Shown piece after piece: positions 54,096-64,000 of a DNA stretch of 64,000 bases. The notes under the pieces were generated by a model. That model was given only the letters and a program-made list of their open reading frames with translations, did not search any database and was not told the origin of the DNA. Source of the stretch: Sphingobacterium daejeonense (lineage in GTDB: Bacteria; Bacteroidota; Bacteroidia; Sphingobacteriales; Sphingobacteriaceae). Position 1 is the stretch's first letter. Each line of letters starts with the position of its first letter. Location: assembly GCF_901472535.1 (NCBI RefSeq), contig NZ_LR590470.1:4650001-4714000 (forward strand). The letters run 5' to 3'. Both the position numbers and the translations under genes were made by a program.

Positions 54096-54978
54096 TTATA
54101 AAAATAATAACCCTACACCGATGCTAAGGATAATACTCCCGATATATAATGGTACACTATATGCGTCGGAGTTTTGTAAGTCTTCGTAGGTCTTTCCATC
54201 TTTGAAATAAAAAAACGCTATTATAGTTACTGAAACGTTGTTCAGAAAGTGTGCAAACACGGGAACCCAAATGTTGTTTGTCCATAATAAGGCATAACCG
54301 AATATTAATCCCAGGAACATTCTCGGAAAGAAGCCATAAAATTGAACATGAATAGCTGAAAAGATGATTGCAGTTACCCAAATTGCAACATGGGCATTTT
54401 TGAACATCCTTTCAAAGATCTTCTGCAATGCCCCTCTAAAATAGAATTCCTCAACAATTGCCGGCAAAACAGCCATCACAAGAATATTCAGCAACAGAAG
54501 GTCTATCCGATCTACCATGACCAACCGCTCTGTCAATTCTGTCATCTGATCTTCTTGGCTACGCATCCAGTTCTCAGTATTCTCCAAAAAACTTGGAAGC
54601 TTCATGTCCATGTTCCAACGGGCTGATTAATTCCATCGCGGGATTAAAAAACAATTAGGAAAGCAAAAATCAAGATCAAAAAATGTGCCTACCTTATAGG
54701 GTTCAGAAGGAAAATATTTGACCTGCCTTTTTCAATCATCTGAAGGAATAAGGCAGGAAGTAGAAATGTGGAGATACTGCTAACACCCAAAAGTAAATAT
54801 AACATGTTCGTATCCTCAGGGTATATATTTCCCCTGAATTTAGAATACTGTTGATATCACCACTGCTGAATACCAATGCCTAAGACAACAAACAGTTGCA
54901 AAACAAAAGTGCAAGCAAAGTCAGTCCCAAAAGAATCATCAGGGATAACCATGGCGAATTTGGCTTAGACTGGTACAT
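54096..54978 (-). CDS. CPBP family intramembrane metalloprotease (several frame breaks)
   Basis: About 293 residues. The C-terminal half has the CAAX/CPBP motifs: VEEFYFRGALQKI (EE-x3-R), IIFSAIHVQFYG and VPVFAHFLNNV, the metal-binding glutamates and histidines inside the membrane. The N-terminus (MYQSKPNSPWLSLMILLGL) is separated by at least three frame changes between 54600 and 54920. It follows the DsbA-like gene by 17 bp. Intramembrane peptide cleavage or prenyl-protein processing is inferred. Confidence 0.85.
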
Positions 54979-54995
54979 AATTGGTTTCCTTAAAA

Positions 54996-55715
54996 CTAAA
55001 TATCACATTTATCATCTGTACAGCTCGGTGCTGAACTATCCCCTCCTAAAAACGTAATGTCAGGATTGCTTTCTTTCCATTCTGAAAAGCTTTTTTCCAG
55101 GGCTTCTACGAAAACACTTTCCGGTTTGTGCTCCAGAGATCGCGTATTTGCGGTTCAACAGGAAAAAAGGAACTCCGCGGATTCCAATCTGTTGTGCCTC
55201 GCGATGTCCTGCTTTACTTCGTAGGCATATTTATCACTATTTAATGCCTCTTTAGCGGCATCTTCAGAAAGACCAACCTCTTGAGCTAATGACAATAAAA
55301 CGCTGTCATCTTCAATATTCAATCCGTCTTCAAAATGAGCCTTAAAAAGTTTCTCCTTCATTGCTGTACCCTTACCTTCTGAAGCAGCAAAATGAATTAA
55401 CTCATGAGCTTTAAATGTATTCGCAGGGATATTTGTGCTGAAATTAATGTTAACACCCGCATTTCTGCCTATCTGCTCAACATGATTTGTCATTTCCTTA
55501 ACCTGTTCCAAAGGCATTCCTTTAGACGCACTCAAGTATTTGTAAGTCGTATCACCCTCGACGTGATGGTAATTGGGATCTAATTGATAGCTTTTATACT
55601 TAACCTCAATCTTATCCTTGAAACTTAAAGAATCAAGAGCTTTTTCAAAATGAGCCTTTCCGATATAACAGAAAGGACACATGATATCGGACCAAATTTC
55701 TATTAGCATTCCCAA
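54996..55715 (-). CDS. DsbA-family oxidoreductase, FrnE-like (two frame breaks)
   Basis: About 240 residues with a thioredoxin fold and helical insertion. The active site is C13-P-F-C16 (SDIMCPFCYIGK). No signal peptide is seen, so it acts in the cytoplasm like FrnE. Helical-domain segments are ANTFKAHELIHFAASEGKG and LSLAQEVGLSEDAA. Breaks near 55160 and 55110 join IRGVPFFLLNRKYAISGAQ to VFVEALEKSFSEW, and the end is SCTDDKCDI. It leads the envelope operon. Confidence 0.88.
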
Positions 55716-55731
55716 AAATACTTTTTAAATT

Positions 55732-55775
55732 CTAAAAAAGAACGAAAGCCAAGAGCAAAACCCTTGGCTTTCGTT
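55732..55775 (-). terminator. Intrinsic terminator of the tricorn-like protease
   Basis: A 13-bp stem (55741-55753 and 55763-55775) is followed on the minus strand by a T-rich run. It lies just after the stop at 55781. Confidence 0.88.
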
Positions 55776-55780
55776 GAATA

Positions 55781-58700
55781 TTAGTTTACCCTGACAGGAT
55801 CTACAGGTTTTTTAACCTCCTTGGTAAGGATAAGTTTTTCATTTCCTCCAATAGGATCTGAACTGTTCTTTCGAGCTGTGGATCTTTTCCTTGCAACAGG
55901 TCTTTAGGCATTTGCTCTACGAATACATCTTGGTGCAACACCTTCGTTTTCGATGATGTAGTTGCCTTCAAGATCAAAGATTCCAAAGTTAGGTGAAGTT
56001 ACCATTCCACCGTCCAGCAATTGTGGATAGCCAGAAATACCGACCAAGATTCCCATTGTTGTTCGGCCAACTAATTTGGCCCAAGCCTTTGAACCTGAAC
56101 ATATACGGCATCATGTCTCCACCAGAACCTGCATTCTCATTTATAATCATGGCTTTTGCGACCAAAGATTCCGTTTCCAGGGGTAGTGAAGCTTTTACCG
56201 TCACGAATTCCCCCATCCAGATATCAATTCCCGTAGACAATAGATCAATTACATAATCTGCAACAGAGCCACCACCATTGTTTCTTTCGTCCAACAGAAG
56301 GGCTTTTTTATCCATCTGGGAGAAGTAATAACGGTTGAAAGAAGTATAACCCTCTCTGCCCGTATTAGGCATGTAAACATAGGCTATTTGACCGTTACTT
56401 AGGGAGTCAACCTTCTTGCGGTTGTTTTCCACCCAAAACTGTCTTCTTAGCGCAACCTCATTGCCAAATGAAATAGGTTTTACCGTAATTTCTTTAGCAC
56501 CAGCCATTGACGGTTTATCGTTTACTTTGCAATCCATATTTGTTTATCAACTGTAAAATCAAATAAGCTATAAATATCCGTATCGGCAGTCAGTTCTTTT
56601 CCATTTACGGCAAGAATATACATCCCTTCTTTTACACCCCAAACCTGGTTCAGCAAGAGGAGCTTTGAAATTAGGGTTCCAGTCCGATTCTGGTTGTAAA
56701 TTCTCTTGATTTTATAACGGTTGTTTTTCAATTACGATAATCAGCCCCCAATACGCCTTGCAGAAAACAGACGGAGCAGATGGTTCGTCGCCAGGATAAA
56801 TATTAACTGTGCCCTACAACCAATTTCACCAAGCATCTCATTCAATAAATAACTAAAGATCAGAACGATGGTTTACATAGGGGCAGGAATTTCTCGTACT
56901 TCGCTTTTACAGCATTCCAGTCTGCACCATGCATGTTCTCGACATAGAAGAAATCTTGCTGCATAGCCCAAACTTCATTAAAGATCTGCTTCCATTCTTC
57001 TTCAGGTTCAACCCTTAATTTAATGTCATCAAGCTTGAGCTTACCGGTATCGCCTGCCGGTTTTTGACCTGCTGCAACAATAAAGTATCCTTGAGCATTT
57101 CTATATATAGCATTTGTTTCCCATCATGACTGATGCTAAAGCCTCTAGTTTTTTCAACCAATTAATTTTTCCTCAAGCTTTTTAAGATCATAAGCATAAA
57201 TATTCCCTTCCCTTACATAGATTAGCATATTCTCTACTGATCCATCAAAACCATAAGAACCATTCGGAATACCTAATGCAATAATGCGATTGTTGATGTT
57301 ATTGAAATTCTACCTTGATAGGTTTATTCTGATCTTTGGACTCTTCAGATTTCTTATCTTTAGCTGAGTCTTTTTAGATCCCTTCTTATCTTTTTTATCT
57401 TCCTCTTTTTCCTCTTTAGAGTCCTCTGTTTTTATTGTTTCCTCATCGCTTTCATTCTTGAAAAATTGAAGGAGAATCACTGGACAAAATAAAGGCATAA
57501 GTAGAGTATTGCGATCTTCTGTCGTAAGCGGTTCATATGGAGACCAGAGTTTGTTAACCCCACGTCAGATACTCGCATTAAAAATAAGATATTTTCCATC
57601 TCTTGTAATATAGGGCGTTGCACCTCACTCATTCCGTCTGTAACCTGTTGAGACTGCTTCGTATCAATATTATACATATGCACGGCATTAACACCGCTCT
57701 TGAGTGTTTTCACATAAGCTATCCATTTTGAATCTGGGAGACCAGCTCGATTCGAAATAATTATAAGAACGCCCGGTATGTGAGCCCTAAATAATCATCA
57801 TCCACTTTTGTGATTTTCTTGGAATCAATGTCAACAAAGAATAGATTTAAGTGTGAATCATTGTAAAAAAAGCTTTTTGCTGTCTGGAGACCAAGTAGGT
57901 TGGAAATAAAAATTTGATGTTCCCAAGTTGATATAAACAGGTTCGTCCATTCCTTTTTGGTCCGCGTAATACGAGTTCATATTTTCCATTTTTGTCAGAG
58001 ACATAGGAGATCCATTTTACCGTTGGGAGACCATGCTGGGAATTTTTCGTGGGAACCTGGGGAATTTGAGATGTTCCTGGCGTCACCTTTTTCCTTTGGA
58101 ACAGTAAAAATCTCGCCCCTAGCTTTCGAATAAAGCGCGCTGTCCCGTTGGGGAAATTTTCAAAATTACGAAGGTCGTCTTTCATATCTACGTAATGCCC
58201 TCTTTTTGATAAAGCATCCGCTTGGAATATGAATAGCAATAGGAATTAGTGGTTTTATTAGCGGTATTAAGCAAATGAAGCTTACCTGCTTGCTCAAAAA
58301 ATCAGCTCAGAACCTTTGCCTTGAAGGGTCCTTACATCGTAATCACTGAAATTTGTTAGTTTACTGACCTGTTTTGTATTAACATCATAACTAAATACAT
58401 TGACGATCTTGTCTCTGTTCAGACAGGAAATATACTTTATCGCCTAACCAAATAGGTTTGACATCATTGCATTTCTCGCCTGGTATAACCTGTACATCAT
58501 GCGTTTGAGTATCAAATATCCAAATAGACGGCATCCCTCCTCCGCGATAACGTTTAAAAGCGGACGCGATCTCTTTCTGTAGGATCACCGTTTTTTATAT
58601 ATGCCCAATATCTACCATCCGCAGAAGGGGAACCTTGATTTGCCTCAGGCATAATCAATGGATAATCTACAGAAACCGTCAATTTTGGTTTTATATAACC

Positions 58701-59107
58701 TTAATCCAAGGGAATAGTTCAATTCACGTTGGGTGGCGAAGTAAACCTCATCGTTTGATAACCATCCTCTTAAAACATCACCTGCAGGGTGGCTAGTAAC
58801 TCGCTTGGGCTCGCCTCCTTGAATGGATATGGACATACACATCTGTATTTCCATCATAGTTGCCTGTAAAAGCTATTTTCGAGCCATCTGGTGAAAAGAT
58901 TGGGTTTTGTTCTACGGCAGGATTGACCGTGAGACGACGTGGGTTTTGACCGTTTTTATCGGCAATCCAAATATCACCGCCATATACAAAGCTGATATGG
59001 TTCTGACTGATGCTTGGGTTTCTCAATAATAGGGTTTCTTCAGCTGTTTGGGCAAAACTGAGTTGACCAGCAGCTAAAGCAAATAAGGTAATTATATTCT
59101 TTAGCAT
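55781..59107 (-). CDS. Tricorn-type S41 peptidase, heavily frame-broken
   Basis: About 1100 residues. The N-terminus has a signal peptide (LFALAAGQLSFAQ) and then TolB/WD40-like propeller text (GGDIWIADKNGQNPRRLTV; FSPDGSKIAFTGNYDG). A second propeller, a PDZ-like region (MYILAVNGKEL) and the S41 catalytic domain follow: LLLDERNNGGGSVADYV, and the nucleophile Ser in NENAGSGGDMMPYMF. The end is KKLILTKEVKKPVDPVRVN. At least ten frame changes occur across the gene. The order of fragments is collinear, so I read this as one damaged record of a normal gene. It degrades peptides in the periplasm, by inference. Confidence 0.87.
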
Positions 59108-59150
59108 TTTAATAAATTGGTGTTAATAAATTGGTAAGACAATAAATATA

Positions 59151-59180
59151 CAAAAAACGCCGACACAATGTATCGGCGTT
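59151..59180 (-). terminator. Intrinsic terminator of the zinc-ribbon operon
   Basis: An 8-bp stem (AACGCCGA and its complement) is followed on the minus strand by T6. It lies 21 bases after the stop at 59201 and ends the five-gene run. Confidence 0.88.
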
Positions 59181-59200
59181 ACTTTATTTATAGTAATTAA

Positions 59201-59940
59201 CTATGCTTCTTCAGACGCGATTTCCTCGTCTACTAAAATTCTACCACAGTGCTCACAAATAATGATTTTCTTTCTTTGGCGAATTCTGATTGTAACTGAG
59301 GTGGGATCTTGTTGTGACATCCTGAACAGCTATCACGCTCAATTGAAACCACTGCCAATCCGTTACGGAATGACCTACGTAATTTCTTGATTACTTTTAG
59401 TAAGCGCTCGTCGATATTCTTTTCAGATTTTCAACTTCTGCTAACAATTTGTCTTCATCCTTTTGAGTCTCAGACGTGATTGTTTCCAATTCTTGTTTCT
59501 TGGCATCCAACTCACCTTTGCTGAAATCTACGTTTCTTCGCTGTAGCTTCATAAGCTTCAGTTTTGTTCTTGATTTCGAATTCAGCTTCACGGATTACGC
59601 TTTTCACAAACTTGAATCTCTAACCCTTGGATTTCTATCTCTTTTGAAATAGCATCGTACTCACGGTTATTTTTAACTTCGTTTAGTTGTGTTTCGTATT
59701 TTTTGATTGGCTGCCTGCGCATCTTTGATCATGTTTTTGCGCTTTCACAATAGAATCTTCTAATTCGTCCAGTTCGTTACGAATTTTTTCGATACGTGTA
59801 TCTAAACCTGCAATCTCATCTTCCAGGTCTGCTACCTCGATAGGTAGTTCTCCACGTACTTGGCGAATCTTGTCAATCTCTGTTTCGATTGATTGCCAAG
59901 CCCATAAAGCTTTTAGTTTTTGTTCTACGGTTTGTTCCAT
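59201..59940 (-). CDS. Coiled-coil zinc-ribbon protein, CT398/DUF164-like (several frame breaks)
   Basis: About 250 residues. Residues 1-180 form a long coiled coil (EVADLEDEIAGLDTRIEKIR). The C-terminus has a four-Cys ribbon: DSCSGCHNKIPPQ and, after a shift, ICEHCGRILVDEEI. The family is often annotated as a nucleic-acid-binding zinc-ribbon protein linked to secretion. At least three breaks are present (near 59735, 59590 and 59275). Its ATG overlaps the Nif3 stop by one base (TAATG), so translation is coupled, which matches the frequent co-occurrence of the two genes. Confidence 0.88.
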
Positions 59941-61040
59941 TAACTGTAGTATTTTATTGGATTTGTGTCTATTTCCGTCAATAGGAGAGCAAAGTTAGCA
60001 AATTTTTTCTGAATTATATCTAACAATAATTCTTGCGTAAATTGTTCGCTTTCAAAATGTCCGATATCTGCAATAATAATCTCGCCTTCAGCATCAAAAA
60101 AATTCATGATACTTATAATCTGCCGTAATGAATATATCAGCCCCTGAACGCTTAGCATCACCCAGTAAAAAGCCTCCAGCACCTCCACAGACTGCCACTC
60201 GGCTGATTTTCTTGCCCAACGTTTTCGTATGTCGAATCACATTCAGCTTCATCTTATCTTTCAGATAAGCTAAAAACTCCATCTCATCCATCGGGTTTTC
60301 AAGATTGCCAATAATGCCAGAACCAACATATAAAAATGGATTATCCAATCCAACAATTTGGTAAGCTACTTCCTCATAAGGGTGTGCCGATAACATCGAA
60401 ACCAATATCTTGCGCTCTGATTGAGCAGGAAATATAACTTCAATCTTGGTTTCTTCCACACGTTCTTGGTCACCTACCGTTCCAATGGCAGGATTTGCGC
60501 CTTCTAATGGCCTGAATGTCCCATATCCAGCGGTATTATAACTACATTGGTCATAATCGCCTATTGCGCCAGCACCTGCGTCAAATATAGCCTGACGAAC
60601 CTCTTCAACATGAGTTCTGGGAACATAAACAACCAATTTCTTCAATAATCCTGTTTTAGGACGCAATACAGCTTGACTGTTTAAATTTAACATATCAGCC
60701 ATTTTTGAACTTACTCCTCCCAAAAACATTGTCAAGATTGGTATGGATGGCATAGAGAGCAATGTTATTCTTGATTGCTTTTATAACCACACGCTCCACA
60801 TAGTTCTTTCCGGTGAATTTCTTTAAACCAGAAAATACAATAGGATGATGAGAAATAATCAAGTTGCATCCTTTTGCTATGGCATCATCAACTACAGCCT
60901 CTGTACAATCCAAAGAGATTAAAGCTTTTTTGAACCTCCTGTTCAGGATCACCAACGATCAGACCTGAGTTGTCATAGCTCTCTTGATAGTTTAATGGTG
61001 CTATTTCTTCTAAATATTTTATAATCTCTTTAATTCTCAT
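59940..61040 (-). CDS. Nif3-like dinuclear metal-centre protein (three frame breaks)
   Basis: About 367 residues from MRIKEIIKYLEEIAP. Metal-ligand regions are LIISHHPIVFSGLKK, AIHTNLDNV and, near the end, IADIGHFESEQF with a further His/Glu pair. The protein forms hexameric toroids, and its biochemical role is uncertain (GTP cyclohydrolase-like fold). An insertion domain (VVYVPRTHVEEVRQAIFDAG) is present, as in longer family members. Breaks are near 60930, 60715 and 60110. It overlaps the start of the DUF4328-like gene by 11 bases upstream. Confidence 0.92.
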
Positions 61041-61515
61041 CTTTTTTTGATTTTCCCTCTTCAGTTTCCAACCATTTATTATGCTCTAACAACAATACTC
61101 TGTATTGATTGATTTTAAACCAATAAGTAATGAAATAAACAAAGCTTACCACCATGCCCAAAATTCTCCAGAACAATGGGAAAGGGAAATTATATATTAA
61201 AAACGACCAGGCATAGGTCATCCCAGCAGTAAAGGTAGGGTCTTCCTCAACAGCGATCTTACGATCATAGAATTCATTGTTCAAAGAATAAGATAACCGC
61301 CTTGCTACTTCAAAATTCCAGTAGATATTAAAAAATGGAACGACTAAAAACCATGCTTGATTGGGCAATATCGCTTGATTTTCCTTAGAAATAAGCTTTA
61401 GAGTACTCCTAACAGTATTGGCAAAAAGTACCCATATAATTAAAATAACGACTACGAAAAAAATACTGATTCTTTCAATTTCAGCGGTCAGTTCGGGCGA
61501 AAGTACATCGTTCAT
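61030..61515 (-). CDS. DUF4328-like membrane protein
   Basis: An intact 161-residue protein with three hydrophobic segments: ISIFFVVVILIIWVLFANTV, AWFLVVPFFNIYWNFEV and ILGMVVSFVYFITYWF. The 'P-x-x-W-F-x-x-P-F-F-N-I-Y-W' text is typical of DUF4328. The function is unknown. It begins directly after the hydrolase stop (TAAATG) and runs 11 bases into the Nif3 gene, so the order is fixed in one operon. Confidence 0.75.
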   Translation of the reverse strand: MNDVLSPELTAEIERISIFFVVVILIIWVLFANTVRSTLKLISKENQAILPNQAWFLVVPFFNIYWNFEVARRLSYSLNNEFYDRKIAVEEDPTFTAGMTYAWSFLIYNFPFPLFWRILGMVVSFVYFITYWFKINQYRVLLLEHNKWLETEEGKSKKDEN

Positions 61516-62266
61516 TTATTTTTCGTTGTTTAAGATTTTCACTAATTCATCTAGTTTATTGATCTGTGGATTATGGTCTGCTTCCATTTCGATCACTTTC
61601 CAGTTATATTTCTTTGCTCGCGTTGAAAAGAAATAAAAATCATCCTTCCCTACCCCATTTTTTGGATCAAATGTCAAGATATACGTGCTGGGTATCTCTA
61701 ATCTTTTGCTGTTTTTTAAAACTATGGATTCCTTAATAGATGCCAATGGATGTGGTACATCTCTTGGAAAGGCCGTTGTATCTTTTTACCCAAGACGGAA
61801 ATACATATTCTCCATCTGGACTTGAAATGATGTCTGCTGTAGGGCTGCCTTCCACATAAGCAGCTACACTCTCTCCGTTTTCAGGAAGAAATGCATCTAA
61901 ATAAATGACCTTTTTTAACTTCTCGGGAATACTGTCCGCCACTCCTGTTACGACCATCCCTCCGTAGCTGTGACCAATGAGTATAACAGAGTCCAGCCTT
62001 TCGAATAAAATCGTATTTACAACATCTTTGATGTGGGTGCTTAAGTTGATATCAGCGTTTGCCAAATGGTATCTCTCGCCTAATCCGGTAAGATTAACCC
62101 TATATACTTTCGAACCTAATTTCTCAAGTTCATTTGCGGTATTCTTGAATTGCCAAGATCCGCCCCATGCTCCGTGAACAATAACATAAGTTGGCTGTTG
62201 CGCAAAAATGTTTAAACAAGGAAAGCTCAACAACAGTATTAAAAATAGGGCAAACTTTTTCATCAT
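61516..62266 (-). CDS. Secreted alpha/beta hydrolase (one frame break)
   Basis: About 250 residues with a signal peptide (MMKKFALFLILLLSFPCLNI). The nucleophile is S100 in LIGHSYGGMVVTG and the oxyanion text is VIVHGAWGGSW. The acidic residue is near DAFLPENGESV and the catalytic His is in MEADHNPQINK. It resembles salicylate-esterase-like hydrolases. A break near 61785 joins FPSWVK to a second piece starting LASIKESIVLKNSKR. It lies in the RsmI-Nif3 run. Confidence 0.87.
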
Positions 62267-62282
62267 CTATAAAAATACGATT

Positions 62283-62996
62283 TTATGATGCAAAAATTAA
62301 AAATATACAAGGCTTCTTGTGCAAATCAATCGTTCTGTTCCTCCAATCAGCTATTGTTTTGGTTTTAATATACTCATCTTCACCTGTTACATTACATGCA
62401 ACACATAGTTTTGTCTGGGGTTTGCAGCTTTTCAATAACTCGGAAAGCATTTGATTATTTCTAAAAGGTGTTTCAATAAAAATCTGCGTACTTCTTTCTC
62501 TGGCACTCTGATTTTCCAAATCCTTAATAGCTTTTGTTCTAGCACCTTTATCTATTGGAAGATAACCTTTGAAGCTAAAATTTTGACCATTAAAGCCAGA
62601 GGCCATCAATCCCAATAGGATTGAACTTGGTCCTACCAATGGAATAACCCTGATTCCTCTTCTATGAGCTTGGAATACCACATCAGCGCCTGGATCAGCA
62701 ACCCCTGGGCAACCTGCTTCCGACATCAAACCCATATCACTGCCTTGCTCTACCGACTTGAAAATTTCAGTATAATTAATCTTTTCACGGCTATGTTTAC
62801 CATAATCATGGATAATAAGCTCACTCTGTGGCCTTTTAAGTCCCGCCTCTTTCAAGAATTTCCGAGCTGTTTTTTCATTCTCTACCACATATTCCTTGAT
62901 ATTATTGATGATATCGTAATGGAGAATGGTATATGAAGCTTTTTCGGCATGCTCTGCCAAGGGTACTGGGAGTAGATATAAAGTGCCTTTTGCCAT
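62283..62996 (-). CDS. RsmI-like tetrapyrrole-methylase-family SAM methyltransferase
   Basis: An intact 237-residue enzyme. SAM and active-site regions include KGTLYLLPVPLAEHA, GLMSEAGCPGVADPGADVV and VIPLVGPSSILLGLMASG, as in RsmI, which 2'-O-methylates C1402 of 16S rRNA. The protein is shorter at the C-terminus than E. coli RsmI and belongs to a second Bacteroidota group, so the substrate may differ. A promoter box ends four bases before the ATG. Confidence 0.88.
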   Translation of the reverse strand: MAKGTLYLLPVPLAEHAEKASYTILHYDIINNIKEYVVENEKTARKFLKEAGLKRPQSELIIHDYGKHSREKINYTEIFKSVEQGSDMGLMSEAGCPGVADPGADVVFQAHRRGIRVIPLVGPSSILLGLMASGFNGQNFSFKGYLPIDKGARTKAIKDLENQSARERSTQIFIETPFRNNQMLSELLKSCKPQTKLCVACNVTGEDEYIKTKTIADWRNRTIDLHKKPCIFLIFAS

Positions 62997-63000
62997 GTTA

Positions 63001-63008
63001 CAAACCTA
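63001..63008 (-). promoter_or_regulatory. TAnnTTTG box four bases before the RsmI-like ATG
   Basis: TAGGTTTG on the minus strand ends four bases from the ATG. It heads the five-gene run and suggests leaderless transcription. Confidence 0.5.
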
Positions 63009-63208
63009 ATCATTTGCCATTTAATTTAACAAAAATTGAGTTCTATTAATATTTTAACTTTTACATAATTGAAATATTACATAAATAATTTGAGGCTTCA
63101 ACTTTTTGTTTGTTACTTTATTTCAAACACTTATGGATTATTATTGTCTTATAAATGTAAATTAGAAGAACCATAATCTCGATATTTTGTCTAAATGAGG
63201 AGAATATA

Positions 63209-63216
63209 TATATTTG
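63209..63216 (+). promoter_or_regulatory. TAnnTTTG box seven bases before the apaG ATG
   Basis: TATATTTG ends seven bases before the ATG at 63224. It lies in an A/T-rich stretch and could be fortuitous. Confidence 0.4.
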
Positions 63217-63223
63217 GTTGACT

Positions 63224-63610
63224 ATGACAACACAAACTACATCAGGTGTAAAAATTTCAGTTGAATCCACTTATCAGTCTGAATATTCTAATCCAGAGAA
63301 CGAACATTTCATGTTTGCCTACAGGATTACAATAGAAAACTTGAGTGAATATACCATTCAATTGGTAAGACGACATTGGAATATTTATGACTCTATTGGC
63401 TTGAATAAGCAAGTAGATGGTGATGGTGTGGTAGGCGAGCAACCAATCCTACAACCTGGGGAGATGCATCAGTATGTATCGGGCTGTAACCTGAAAAGCG
63501 ATATGGGTTTTATGGAAGGATACTATGAAATGATCCGTGAAATGGACAACTCTATCTTTCATGTTCATATCCCCAGATTCAATTTAATCGCTAACTATCG
63601 CCTTAATTAA
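63224..63610 (+). CDS. apaG: ApaG family protein
   Basis: A 128-residue fibronectin-III-like protein (MTTQTTSGVKISVES). Conserved segments are HFMFAYRITIENLSEYTIQL, RRHWNIYDS, VVGEQPILQPGE and MEGYYEMI. The start at 63224 is preferred over an upstream TTG. The family is annotated as a Co2+/Mg2+-related protein in enterobacteria, and the role in Bacteroidota is unclear. The frame is intact. It is divergent from the RsmI-like gene. Confidence 0.94.
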   Translation: MTTQTTSGVKISVESTYQSEYSNPENEHFMFAYRITIENLSEYTIQLVRRHWNIYDSIGLNKQVDGDGVVGEQPILQPGEMHQYVSGCNLKSDMGFMEGYYEMIREMDNSIFHVHIPRFNLIANYRLN

Positions 63611-63676
63611 GGTACCCTCCTTCCGTCAACTTACTGTATACTTTTCATTATTAATTTATTCCTAATAAATATTTAA

Positions 63677-63684
63677 TAATTTTG
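63677..63684 (+). promoter_or_regulatory. Candidate -7 promoter box for the ABC-F gene
   Basis: TAATTTTG matches TAnnTTTG and lies 28 bases before the GTG at 63713. Confidence 0.45.
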
Positions 63685-63712
63685 TGCTTGGATTTTTACG
63701 TCAACACATCAA

Positions 63713-64000
63713 GTGAGTATTTTAAGCACAGAACAAGTCAGCCATTCTTACAACGACAAATGGTTATTTACTGATCTTCATTTTGCCTTACAAAAAGGAG
63801 ATCGTGTGGCATTGGTCGGTATTAATGGTACCGGTAAATCTACACTATTAAAAATATTAGCAGAGATCGTTATTCCCAATAAAGGAAAGGTAGTCAAAGA
63901 AAAGGGATTAAGAGTCGGATACCTGCCTCAGGATCCAGATTTCTCTGACCTGAAGACCATCAACGATTTTATTTTCAGCGCCGACAACGAACAACAGCAA
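63713..64000 (+). CDS. ABC-F family ATPase (3' end beyond the window)
   Basis: The GTG at 63713 opens MSILSTEQVSHSYNDKW and the frame stays open for 96 codons to the edge. Walker A is VGINGTGKSTLLK, followed by GYLPQDPDFSDL, the Q-loop region of ABC-F ribosome-associated ATPases. The family acts in translation (EttA/Uup-like) or in antibiotic protection. The rest of the gene, including the second ATPase domain, is outside the window. Confidence 0.92.
   Translation, partial: MSILSTEQVSHSYNDKWLFTDLHFALQKGDRVALVGINGTGKSTLLKILAEIVIPNKGKVVKEKGLRVGYLPQDPDFSDLKTINDFIFSADNEQQQ

Noticed and set aside
55781..59107. Several separate small genes in the tricorn region
   Set aside because: All fragments align in order to one S41/tricorn-type protein; single-base breaks explain them.

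Overview
The window comes from a Bacteroidota chromosome, most likely a Sphingobacteriaceae member (Sphingobacterium/Pedobacter type). The evidence is a SusC/SusD outer-membrane pair, a GLPGLI-family protein next to a TonB-dependent receptor, DUF3078, futalosine-pathway MqnB, AT-rich DNA, and several TAnnTTTG promoter boxes of the Bacteroidota sigma factor. No phage, insertion sequence or CRISPR array is visible. A dominant feature is reading-frame breakage: about 28 genes, including CdsA, Nif3, AnmK and a thioredoxin, are interrupted by single-base length changes, many in homopolymers. The protein continues cleanly in the next frame, so most breaks look like sequencing or assembly errors rather than real pseudogenes. 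I therefore give whole-gene spans and note the breaks.

Layout. 1-4.5 kb: susD (cut by the left edge) and susC, minus strand. 4.9-10.7 kb: leucine-rich-repeat protein, secreted metallophosphoesterase, TPR sensor histidine kinase, then a 2-oxoglutarate/Fe(II) oxygenase coupled to an Ada-like zinc protein. 10.6-17.8 kb: SWI2/SNF2 helicase, a DUF3592-like membrane protein with a lipoprotein, and an orphan SusD-like lipoprotein. 18-35.2 kb is the accessory core. It holds two giant secreted enzymes, each ending in an azurin-like copper domain: SGNH + propeller + HEAT + cupredoxin, and ThuA + propeller + HEAT + LamG-like + cupredoxin. The second follows a sugar epimerase and a Gfo/Idh/MocA oxidoreductase. 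Between them lie a TlpA-like thioredoxin, a TonB receptor with its GLPGLI partner, a two-DTGS aspartic protease, an XRE regulator and an AraC regulator.

35.4-41.8 kb: tRNA-Arg(CCT), a peroxiredoxin-thioredoxin-small protein set, and an operon of PIG-L deacetylase, two tiny membrane proteins and a sodium:solute symporter. 41.9-46.1 kb: a cell-wall cluster (amidase, DUF3078, carboxypeptidase-regulatory protein, two glucosaminidases). 46-51 kb: housekeeping genes (O-methyltransferase, FolE, PTPS/QueD, MqnB, PdhB, GcvH). 51-59 kb: AnmK, then an envelope operon (DUF2461, CdsA, DUF2007, CPBP protease, DsbA-like) and a tricorn-type S41 protease. 59-64 kb: a five-gene run (RsmI-like methylase, hydrolase, DUF4328-like, Nif3, zinc-ribbon coiled coil), then ApaG and the start of an ABC-F ATPase.

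The genes at 29.7-41.8 kb, with the enzyme at 18-21 kb, suggest a glycoside or sugar-derivative catabolic programme: oxidation or epimerisation, ThuA-type handling, deacetylation, and sodium-driven uptake. The copper-terminated enzymes are its most unusual parts. This grouping is inference from domain content and gene order.
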